Shown here in pieces: positions 56,917 to 64,000 of a stretch of 64,000 bases of DNA. This stretch comes from Psychromonas sp. SA13A (lineage in GTDB: Bacteria; Pseudomonadota; Gammaproteobacteria; Enterobacterales; Psychromonadaceae), in the NCBI RefSeq assembly GCF_011378715.1, contig NZ_WTKU01000002.1, forward strand, positions 62,001-126,000, written 5' to 3'. Positions within the stretch are counted from its first letter, which is position 1, and each line of letters begins with the position of its first letter. Under the pieces are notes generated by a model. The model had not been told where the DNA came from and searched no databases. It saw nothing but the letters and a program-made list of their open reading frames with translations. Both the position numbers and the translations under genes were made by a program.

Positions 56917-57336
56917 ATGATTTATGTGGTTGCACAATTTATACTCTTGGCTTTTATTGCCTGGCCTATCGCAAGCTTAAAGCTATCGATGTTAGGATTA
57001 CTGCTTATTTTGTGCGCTATGTTAATTGCACTTTCTGCTTTAATCACCAACCGTCCTGGAAACTTTAATGTTCGTCCAGATCCAAAATTAACTGGTACGT
57101 TAATCGTTCATGGGCCTTACCGATATATCCGTCATCCTATGTATACCTCACTATTTTTTGGTGGATTAGGAATACTGTGTTTTCAGTTTAGTGAATACAA
57201 ACTGATCGCATGGTTACTATTGATTATTGTGCTGTGCCTTAAAGCCCGCTACGAAGAAAAAGCTTTATCTCTGCATCATCCTGAATATCCTGCTTATCAA
57301 AAAAAATCCAAGGCATTTATTCCTTGGATTTGGTGA
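56917..57336 (+). CDS. isoprenylcysteine carboxyl methyltransferase-like (ICMT/PEMT) membrane protein
   Basis: 139 residues with four hydrophobic helices and the SAM-binding core HGPYRYIRHPMYTS (about 70-83) and the end KARYEEKALSLHHPEYPAYQKK (about 107-128). Bacterial members methylate small thiols, lipids or unknown acceptors. The last codons form a 10-bp hairpin (57304-57331). GAGGAAGC precedes the ATG. Confidence 0.82.
   Translation: MIYVVAQFILLAFIAWPIASLKLSMLGLLLILCAMLIALSALITNRPGNFNVRPDPKLTGTLIVHGPYRYIRHPMYTSLFFGGLGILCFQFSEYKLIAWLLLIIVLCLKARYEEKALSLHHPEYPAYQKKSKAFIPWIW
57304..57331. repeat. 10-bp hairpin inside the gene end
   Basis: AAATCCAAGG pairs perfectly with CCTTGGATTT around CATTTATT. 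It encodes the last residues of the methyltransferase (KAFIPWIW) and may be its transcript-end structure. Confidence 0.7.
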
Positions 57337-57432
57337 TTAGTAGGCAATGCTAATAGGCTATCTGTTTTTAAGTAACGAAAATCTAAGTTATTTTATAATT
57401 TCACCTTAACTTAATATAACTTCAGCAAAGCT

Positions 57433-59247
57433 TTAGTTTAACTGTTGGTGCAGACTGGCGTAATACTGATCATTTGCTAATAGTTCTTTATGTCTTCCAG
57501 AAATACGTAATAAGCCATCTTCCATTAAATATATTCGATCCATTTTTTCTATTGCTGTTAGTCGATGACTGATCATTAATAGTGTTTTATCTTTAGCAAA
57601 TTCAAATAAAAGCGATAAAATTTCTCGCTCTGTACGCTTGTCTAAACCTTCTGTCGGTTCATCCAGTAACAGCAATGGTGCATTACGTAATAACACGCGT
57701 GCAACGCCAATTCTTCGTTGTTCGCCGCCAGATAGTTGTCTTCCACCTTCACCTATCCATGCATCAAGTGGAGACTCTCCCTGTGTTAATGCAGATAAGC
57801 CAACTTTTTCAAGCACTGCTAATAACTGTTTGTCGTTGTTTATTTGCGCTTCAGCCTGCTGTTTGTAGGTATCAAATTTAATGGTCTCTGCTTGTGCCAG
57901 CGTTAAATTTTCTCTGAGGGTACCGGTAAATAAATAAATACGCTGACTTACTATTGAAAGGCCGCTGCTTAAAGCCTGTTGGCTGTATTGTTTAACATCG
58001 ACACCATCGATCAATAGATGCCCTGAATTCGCTTCCCATTCACGTGTGATCAAAGCTAATAGACTTGATTTACCACAACCCGTTTGGCCTAGTAATGCGA
58101 TTTTTTCGCCGGCATTAATGGTTAGTGAGATACCTTTTAGTACAGCTTGATCTACCTTTTTATCTGCGCTTTTTTCAGTGCAGTGATCCATATTTTGATA
58201 AGAAAAAACAATATCTCTCAAATCCAAAGCACCTTTATTGATAATACTGGTATTTTGATTATTAAAAACGATATCAGGCGTTTGTTGCACTAAGTCATTA
58301 ACCCGTTTGCCTGCATCAACACAGGAAGAAAGGTGTTGAAAAGCACCGGCAATAGGCATTAACATTTCAATACAAGCTAATACCATAAACGTTACCATCG
58401 CTAACATGGCGCCTGGAGGTTGATGCTCGCCCACACCGGAAGCGGCCACATAAAGTACCATTAACATCACAAAACCATGGCATAAGATTAATGCTGCTTG
58501 ACTCAATGCAGTTATATTAGCCATCGCACGTTGACTATTCAATAATGCAGCTTCTGATTGTGCTAATTTATCGCGAAAACGCTGCTCTACTCCAAATAAT
58601 GAAATTTCCGCAAGACCTTGTACAAATTCAAGTATTTGAATGCGTAATAGACGCTTACTTTGTAGTTGTTTGATACCTGGCGCTCGTCCGAGAAAATAAA
58701 AACACCAAGGTAATATTAACCAGATTAATAATAAGCTACCACAGATTAAAAGTGCTAGTTCTGCGTCTATCCAAGCAACAAAAAAGTATAAACAAAGCAG
58801 CATCAATAGGGCTGTAAATAGAGGCGTTATTAAACGTAGGTAAAGGTGGTCTAGTGTATCTATATCAGCGACTAAGCGATTTAACAACTCACCTTGTCGT
58901 AACCCCTGCATATTTCTGGCACTAAGTGGCATCACTTTTTTCCAAGCCCAAACCCTAAGTTGAGTCAATAACTTGAAAGTTGCTTCATGGGTGGCTAATC
59001 GCTCACCATAGCGGCTTGCTGTTCTCGCTATAGAAAGAAAGCGAACTCCGCCACTAGGAGTTAAATAGTTAAACGTTTGCGTAGCGAGTAATGTTAAACC
59101 TGCTACCGCCGAGGCGGACAAAAACCAACCTGATAGAGATAATAAACCGATACCTGCCATCAAAGAAGTAATACTCAATAGCAAGCCAATCGACATCATA
59201 AACCACTGATGTTTGAATAATTTTATAAAAGGAAGTAACGTTTTCAT
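57433..59247 (-). CDS. cydC: thiol reductant ABC exporter subunit CydC
   Basis: 604-residue half-transporter: six-helix transmembrane domain (about 15-325) then ATPase domain with Walker A GQTGCGKSSL (about 387), signature LSGGEQRRIGVARVLL and Walker B LLLLDEPTEGLD. With CydD it exports glutathione and cysteine to the periplasm and is required to assemble cytochrome bd. Start overlaps the cydD stop by four bases. Confidence 0.95.
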   Translation of the reverse strand: MKTLLPFIKLFKHQWFMMSIGLLLSITSLMAGIGLLSLSGWFLSASAVAGLTLLATQTFNYLTPSGGVRFLSIARTASRYGERLATHEATFKLLTQLRVWAWKKVMPLSARNMQGLRQGELLNRLVADIDTLDHLYLRLITPLFTALLMLLCLYFFVAWIDAELALLICGSLLLIWLILPWCFYFLGRAPGIKQLQSKRLLRIQILEFVQGLAEISLFGVEQRFRDKLAQSEAALLNSQRAMANITALSQAALILCHGFVMLMVLYVAASGVGEHQPPGAMLAMVTFMVLACIEMLMPIAGAFQHLSSCVDAGKRVNDLVQQTPDIVFNNQNTSIINKGALDLRDIVFSYQNMDHCTEKSADKKVDQAVLKGISLTINAGEKIALLGQTGCGKSSLLALITREWEANSGHLLIDGVDVKQYSQQALSSGLSIVSQRIYLFTGTLRENLTLAQAETIKFDTYKQQAEAQINNDKQLLAVLEKVGLSALTQGESPLDAWIGEGGRQLSGGEQRRIGVARVLLRNAPLLLLDEPTEGLDKRTEREILSLLFEFAKDKTLLMISHRLTAIEKMDRIYLMEDGLLRISGRHKELLANDQYYASLHQQLN

Positions 59248-61109
59248 ACGTCTTGCTCCTTCTCATTTTCCGTTATAAATTCAGATTGATCACTTTGCAT
59301 TTGTTTAAACAATCCATTTTCATGAGTCAATAAATCAATATTACCTTGTTGCACAATTTTGCCTTTATCAAGTACCAATATAGTATCCATTTTAGTTAGT
59401 TGATCTATACGATGGGTCACCATCAAACAACTTACTCCTTGCATGGCTTTGGCTAGAGAAGCAAGTACAGCATTTTCGCTAGGCCTATCTAGACTAGCAG
59501 TTGGTTCATCAAGTAAGAATAGAGAAGCTTTTTGACCTAAAGCACGTGCTAAGGCAATTCGTTGCGCTTGACCCACGGAAACACCAGCCATTTGTTCACC
59601 AATAGGGTAATTTAAACCTAATGGTTGTTGTTCAACGAAATCGAGTATTTTAGCTTTTGATAGCAGTGTTTTTATCTTGTCATCACTCATATTAGGATCT
59701 GCTAAAGCAACATTATCACGTACACTACCGTGAAATAGTAGAGGCTCTTGACCAAGCCAAGCGAGATTTGAGCGCCAATTTTTGACAGATAAAAGAGTTA
59801 ACTCAATGCCATTGACTGTGAGCGAACCTTGGTAAGGTAAAAAACCAAGTAAAGCATTCAGCAAACTACTTTTACCTGCGCCGCTAGGTCCAACCACTGC
59901 GATATGTTGACCTGCTTCGAGTTCAAATGAGATGGGGCCAACTAAGGTAGCGCCAGAGTGGCTTTTAACAATTAAATCAGAGGCAATTAATGTAATGCCT
60001 TGTTGGCTATTGACTGTCTTAGCCCCCACATTATTGTGTGGTTGTGTTACTATATTTTGCTTAACATCACCGTGTTCGTTGTCGGTTGTGAATGTATTGC
60101 TGTTATCCACCTCAACTTGATATTCAAGAAGTGCCTTTAATTCTTCTGCAGCGCCAATTGCTTGGGCCTTAGCATGGTAATGTGTGCCCATGTCACGAAG
60201 AGGTTGGTAGAATTCTGGCGCAAGCATTAATACAAACATACCTATAAATAAACTTACGCCTGCGTTATAGTCACCAAAATCGAGTTCACCTAAAAAGCTG
60301 AAGCCAAAATAGATTGCTAACACTGCAATTGAAACGGCTGCAAAAAACTCTAACACCGCTGAACTTAAAAAAGCCAAGCGTAATACTGCCATGGTTTTTT
60401 TACGAAAGGTTTCAGATGCCGCTTCTATCTCTTTACCCTCAGCATTACCCCTATTAAACAACTTTAACGTATTTAATCCTTTTAGACGGTCCATAAAATG
60501 ACCACTTAATTGTGATAATGCTTTAAAGTTTTTACGGTTTGCATCGGCAGCCCCAGTCCCCACTAGAATCATAAAAATAGGAATTAAAGGTGCTGTACAA
60601 AATAAGATCAAACCTGCTGCCCAGTTTAAAGGAAATACAACCACTAAAATGGTCAAAGGGATAAACCCAGCGAGTAACATTTGTGGTAAGTAACGGGCGT
60701 AAAAGTCATGTAAATCTTCAACCTGTTCAAGCACTATACTTGCCCAACTGCCGGCAGGTTTACCTTTGACAAATGCAGGACCTAATTCACTTATTTTATC
60801 TAAAACAGCAGCACGGATCTGTAAACGCAATCGCTTACCCGCTTCAAAGCTGCAACGCTCACGGGCAAAAGCTAACAAGGCTCGTATTGGAATTAATACT
60901 AATAGACATAAAAACTCCGTACTGAATGCAGACTTGGGTAAGTCGTTAATAATGATCCCATGCAAAATGGTAGAGATCAGGTAAGCTTGTAAAATCAGTG
61001 AAAAGCCAGTTAATAGACCAAACAATACGGTCAAATTTAGGAAAAAACCGCAGGCATTCTTTTGTTTTTTTAACCATGCAGTAAGCTGTTTTTCTAAGGG
61101 TTTATTCAT
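59244..61109 (-). CDS. cydD: thiol reductant ABC exporter subunit CydD
   Basis: 621 residues with a six-helix membrane domain and ATPase domain (Walker A GPSGAGKSSLLNALLGF, signature VSVGQAQRIALARALG, Walker B LFLLDEPTASLD). Partner of CydC. A Thr/Asn-rich insert (about 330-365) before the ATPase is longer than in E. coli. 91 bp after the marR gene, so probably cotranscribed from the marR promoter. Confidence 0.95.
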   Translation of the reverse strand: MNKPLEKQLTAWLKKQKNACGFFLNLTVLFGLLTGFSLILQAYLISTILHGIIINDLPKSAFSTEFLCLLVLIPIRALLAFARERCSFEAGKRLRLQIRAAVLDKISELGPAFVKGKPAGSWASIVLEQVEDLHDFYARYLPQMLLAGFIPLTILVVVFPLNWAAGLILFCTAPLIPIFMILVGTGAADANRKNFKALSQLSGHFMDRLKGLNTLKLFNRGNAEGKEIEAASETFRKKTMAVLRLAFLSSAVLEFFAAVSIAVLAIYFGFSFLGELDFGDYNAGVSLFIGMFVLMLAPEFYQPLRDMGTHYHAKAQAIGAAEELKALLEYQVEVDNSNTFTTDNEHGDVKQNIVTQPHNNVGAKTVNSQQGITLIASDLIVKSHSGATLVGPISFELEAGQHIAVVGPSGAGKSSLLNALLGFLPYQGSLTVNGIELTLLSVKNWRSNLAWLGQEPLLFHGSVRDNVALADPNMSDDKIKTLLSKAKILDFVEQQPLGLNYPIGEQMAGVSVGQAQRIALARALGQKASLFLLDEPTASLDRPSENAVLASLAKAMQGVSCLMVTHRIDQLTKMDTILVLDKGKIVQQGNIDLLTHENGLFKQMQSDQSEFITENEKEQDV

Positions 61110-61200
61110 CTTGTTCCTGATGTTTATAAGTAATAGTAAGTGAGGAATCGTTATTATTTACTGATTAAAGTATTCGCATAGTTTATCAATCAGTGTGTTT

Positions 61201-61716
61201 TTATGGTAGCTGTCGTGACTCTATATTATTCAATAATTTAGCAAGTAGTTTATCTAACAATGCTATTTCTTCAGCTGTGAATCCGGTTAATAACTGTTGC
61301 TGTATATTTTGTAATTCCATTACTGATTGGTCAACTATATCAAGCCCTTGCTCGGTCAATCGAATCATACAAATACGCTTGTCATCGTCACAATTAATGC
61401 GCGTTATGATCCCTTTGGACTCTAATCTTTTCATTGCTTTAGTTAAACCACCCCAGCTAAATAACATGTAGTTACATAATTCAGAGGGTTTTAATTCATA
61501 AGGAGGGCTACTTTTACTGCGCCTGATTGCGGTAATTAAATGAAAATCACTCGTTAATAAACCGCGCTCACTCATTGACTTACAAATATGACTATCAATG
61601 TTTTTTGCGATCCTTTCTACCCGAGGAAAAAGTAAATAAAGGCCTTGAAAGGCATTTGACCAATTTTTTTCCATCAAGCGAATAAAATTATCGAACTGTA
61701 ATTGTGTATGTGGCAT
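61201..61716 (-). CDS. MarR family transcriptional regulator
   Basis: 171 residues: winged HTH with LLTSDFHLITAIRRS, LKPSELCNYMLFSWGGLTKAMKRLESKGIITR (recognition helix), and the wing DDDKRICMIRLTEQG. Four cysteines (about 44, 81, 109 and 116) could make it redox-responsive like OhrR-type proteins, though this is an inference. It sits first in the minus-strand unit marR-cydD-cydC and diverges from katA. Its own promoter contains a palindrome in the spacer, so autorepression is likely. Confidence 0.88.
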   Translation of the reverse strand: MPHTQLQFDNFIRLMEKNWSNAFQGLYLLFPRVERIAKNIDSHICKSMSERGLLTSDFHLITAIRRSKSSPPYELKPSELCNYMLFSWGGLTKAMKRLESKGIITRINCDDDKRICMIRLTEQGLDIVDQSVMELQNIQQQLLTGFTAEEIALLDKLLAKLLNNIESRQLP

Positions 61717-61738
61717 AAAATTCCCTATATTTGTTTGT

Positions 61739-61767
61739 ACAATACCTTTCTAGAGAGGTATATTCAA
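61739..61767 (-). promoter_or_regulatory. predicted marR promoter containing operator 1
   Basis: On the minus strand TTGAAT (61762-61767) and TATTGT (61739-61744) are spaced by exactly 17 bp. The palindrome ATACCTTTCTAGAGAGGTAT (61742-61761) occupies the spacer, so a bound regulator would block polymerase. Confidence 0.6.
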
Positions 61768-61771
61768 TTAA

Positions 61772-61789
61772 TACCTTTCCAGAAAGGTA
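61772..61789. promoter_or_regulatory. MarR operator 2
   Basis: Perfect palindrome TACCTTTCCAGAAAGGTA, same half site as operator 1; centres are 29 bp apart. About 100 bp before the catalase start, in position to influence katA. Confidence 0.65.
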
Positions 61790-61889
61790 ATGGTTAAAGT
61801 GGATTGTCTTCATCAACAAGAAGTTGATTTTTTACGCTAAATTTAATCATTAACTATTAATCTATTAAATCTAATAAATGGAGATAATC

Positions 61890-63350
61890 ATGACCAATAA
61901 GCATAAATTAACGATGACAAATGGTGCCCCCGTTGCAGATAATCAAAATGCACAAACGGCTGGTCCACGCGGGCCAATGTTATTACAAGACCTCTGGTTC
62001 TTAGAGAAATTAGCGCACTTTGATAGAGAAGTGATTCCTGAAAGACGTATGCATGCAAAGGGCTCTGGTGCCTATGGCACGTTTACTGTGACACACGATA
62101 TAACGCAATATACAAAAGCAAATATTTTCTCTGAAGTCGGTCAACAAACTGATCTTTTTATTCGATTTTCAACCGTAGCGGGTGAACGTGGTGCAGCTGA
62201 TGCCGAACGCGATATTCGCGGTTTTGCGATCAAGTTTTATACACAAGAAGGCAATTGGGATCTAGTCGGTAATAATACGCCGGTTTTCTTTTTACGTGAT
62301 CCATTGAAATTTCCTGATTTAAACCATGCAGTAAAAAGGGATCCTCGTACCAATCTTCGTAATGCCAATACCAACTGGGATTTTTGGTCTTTATTGCCTG
62401 AAGCACTTCATCAAGTGACTGTTGTCATGAGTGACCGTGGTATCCCGAGTAGTTATCGTCATATGCATGGTTTTGGTAGCCATACATTTAGTTTTATTAA
62501 TGCAGATAACGAACGTTTCTGGGTTAAGTTTCATTTACAGACACAACAGGGTATTAAAAATTTAACTGACCAAGAAGCGGAAGCATTAGTTGGAAAAAAC
62601 CGTGAAAGTCATCAACAAGATTTATACGAAGCAATAGAACAAGGTGATTTTCCTAAATGGAACGTCAAAGTTCAAATAATGCCAGAGAAAGAAGCAGATA
62701 CCTATCAAGTACATCCTTTTGATCTTACTAAAGTATGGCCACACCATGATTATCCGTTAATTGATGTAGGTGTGATGGAGCTTAATCGTAATCCTGATAA
62801 TTATTTTGCTGAAGTCGAGCAAGCAGCATTTAACCCTGCCAACTTTGTACCTGGCATCAGTTATTCACCAGATAAAATGTTACAGGGACGTTTATTTTCA
62901 TATGGTGATGCGCAACGTTATCGTCTAGGTGTTAATCACATGCATATTCCAGTCAATCAACCTCGTTGTCCAGTTAATTCATATCATCGTGATGGCGCAA
63001 TGCGTGTTGATGGTAACTATGGCAGTACCAAAGCTTATGAGCCTAACAATTTAGGATTATGGCAGCAGCAGGAAGATCAAAAAGAACCTAAGTTAGCGAT
63101 TAATGGTGATGCTTATAATTGGGATTTCCGAGAAGATGACAGCGATTATTATAGCCAACCCGGTAAGTTGTTCAATTTAATGACTGCGCAACAACAACAA
63201 GTATTATTTGAAAATACAGCAAGAAGTATTGGTCCTGCTTTAATTGAAGTTAAACACCGTCATATTGCAAATTGTTACAAAGCAGACCCTGCTTATGGTC
63301 AAGGTGTTGCTAACGCATTAGACATTGATTTGAAAAGTATTGACTTGTAA
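61890..63350 (+). CDS. katA: monofunctional heme catalase
   Basis: 486-residue small-subunit catalase (EC 1.11.1.6). Catalytic His55 in [14 protein letters not shown], Asn about 128 in [12 protein letters not shown], and the heme Tyr in [14 protein letters not shown] (about 340). Clade 3-type size and no C-terminal flavodoxin domain. ATG 61890 is chosen since GGAGA lies five bases upstream; an in-frame ATG at 61878 overlaps that site. Divergent from marR; followed by an ankyrin gene, as in Pseudomonas katB-ankB. Confidence 0.95.
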   Translation: MTNKHKLTMTNGAPVADNQNAQTAGPRGPMLLQDLWFLEKLAHFDREVIPERRMHAKGSGAYGTFTVTHDITQYTKANIFSEVGQQTDLFIRFSTVAGERGAADAERDIRGFAIKFYTQEGNWDLVGNNTPVFFLRDPLKFPDLNHAVKRDPRTNLRNANTNWDFWSLLPEALHQVTVVMSDRGIPSSYRHMHGFGSHTFSFINADNERFWVKFHLQTQQGIKNLTDQEAEALVGKNRESHQQDLYEAIEQGDFPKWNVKVQIMPEKEADTYQVHPFDLTKVWPHHDYPLIDVGVMELNRNPDNYFAEVEQAAFNPANFVPGISYSPDKMLQGRLFSYGDAQRYRLGVNHMHIPVNQPRCPVNSYHRDGAMRVDGNYGSTKAYEPNNLGLWQQQEDQKEPKLAINGDAYNWDFREDDSDYYSQPGKLFNLMTAQQQQVLFENTARSIGPALIEVKHRHIANCYKADPAYGQGVANALDIDLKSIDL

Positions 63351-63475
63351 AAAATTTACTTTTAAGTGATTTACTTCTTAATAAGTTGTTTATATACAAA
63401 GATTTATAGTTGTAACAAACAATAAAAGTGAATTAACTGTTGCAGGCCTAATTTTGTGGTGACGGGTCTGCTCGG

Positions 63476-63503
63476 TTATTCAATTTTCTTATTAATTGAA
63501 TAA
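63476..63503 (+). repeat. 10-bp hairpin just before the ankyrin gene
   Basis: TTATTCAATT pairs with AATTGAATAA around an 8-nt loop, ending one base before AGGAAA, the ribosome-binding site of the next gene. Region 63351-63511 otherwise shows no gene. Confidence 0.6.
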
Positions 63504-63511
63504 AGGAAAAA

Positions 63512-64000
63512 ATGAAAACCTGGAAAGCATACAAAGAAACCTATCGTACCGAGTCGACTATTTTTGATTTTGCTAGAATAGGTGATTTAAGAGGTTATGC
63601 AGATCTTTTAATGCGAGATAATTCTTTGGATCTTAATGCGACCAACGGTCGTGGTTATTCAGCTCTAATGTTATCTGTTTACAATGGTGAAAAAGATTTT
63701 TGTGAAGCTCTTTTGCGTTCCGGAGCAGATGTTAATTCTACTGATAGTATGGGGAATACAGTTTTGATGGGCGCCGCCTACAAAGGAGATATTGAAACAT
63801 TATTGCTTCTTTTAGAGTTTGGAGCAGACATCAGCCTTAAAAATAAAACCAACATGAATGTAAGAGATTGGGCTGTTATGTTCGGCCGTCATCATATAAT
63901 CACTTTTTTAGATCAACATTATCCTACCCAGCACGGGGCTTCAAAACTCATTAATAGTTGGCGATTTATTAAACTGGGTATGATCTTAATGCTTGATAAG
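63512..64000 (+). CDS. ankyrin-repeat protein (partial, runs off window)
   Basis: Reading frame open to the window end: 163 codons, no stop. AAAGGAAAAA precedes the ATG. Three ankyrin-type repeats are visible (GRGYSALMLSVYNGEKDFCE, ALLRSGADVNSTDSMGNT, VLMGAAYKGDIETLLLLLEF, GADISLKNKT). No signal peptide. Adjacent to a catalase on the same strand; the same pair exists in Pseudomonas, where AnkB is needed for full KatB activity. A role as catalase partner is likely but inferred. Confidence 0.88.
   Translation, partial: MKTWKAYKETYRTESTIFDFARIGDLRGYADLLMRDNSLDLNATNGRGYSALMLSVYNGEKDFCEALLRSGADVNSTDSMGNTVLMGAAYKGDIETLLLLLEFGADISLKNKTNMNVRDWAVMFGRHHIITFLDQHYPTQHGASKLINSWRFIKLGMILMLDK

Overview
This window looks like a chromosomal stretch of an AT-rich marine gammaproteobacterium, most plausibly Psychromonas or a close relative in the Alteromonadales/Vibrionales area. 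Reasons: the hemA-prfA-prmC-sirB2-sirB1-kdsA-ygdD-rlmM run, AroG/AlaA/PfkA proteins very close to the enteric forms, and lineage-typical small families (TIGR02647, DUF2750, DUF2960, solitary autotransporter barrel, UPF0149, TmaR/DUF496). The genus is inferred; no rRNA or tRNA gene was found. Nearly all genes are intact housekeeping or accessory metabolic genes. I see no prophage, intact IS element, CRISPR array or plasmid function.

Layout. 0-10 kb: 3' part of a large acyltransferase open to the window edge, SulP anion transporter, a likely unannotated 41-residue gene, pfkA, a UPF0149 gene, a pseudouridine synthase, xthA, and a LysR regulator divergent from an NAD(P)-binding protein with a near-ideal dyad operator between them. 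10-18 kb: bamE, then the hemA to rlmM cluster. 18-28 kb: VanZ-like protein, alaA, metR with a MetR box, moeA, aroG, an isolated cobyric acid synthase, an outer-membrane barrel, pdxH, epmC. 28-40 kb: small phosphatase, thioesterase, PilZ, Sfp-type transferase, tmaR, a PIN-PhoH gene behind an apparent Pho box, two transporters, a duplicated ABM-domain protein, a TrmH-like methylase, DUF2750.

40-52 kb: site-2 protease; a sulfate-activation operon (cysD, cysN, SLC13 transporter, cysC and a DHH phosphoesterase translationally coupled to cysC, which may clear the 3',5'-ADP (PAP) formed later in the pathway); radA, recX; yhhQ behind a class I preQ1 riboswitch that appears to mask its ribosome-binding site. 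52-64 kb: acyl-CoA synthetase, a small membrane protein missed by length cut-offs, a parvulin, a membrane-anchored J-domain protein, and a redox/oxidative-stress block: marR-cydD-cydC on the minus strand, divergent from catalase and an ankyrin-repeat gene that runs off the window end. Two MarR-type palindromes lie between the divergent units, one exactly inside the spacer of the predicted marR promoter.

A recurring oddity is short, near-perfect tandem duplications (usually 13-16 bp period, some 7-8 bp) placed in intergenic DNA and right at stop or start codons. Decisive checks are homology searches, covariance-model scoring of the riboswitch and RNA mapping, none of which could be run here.
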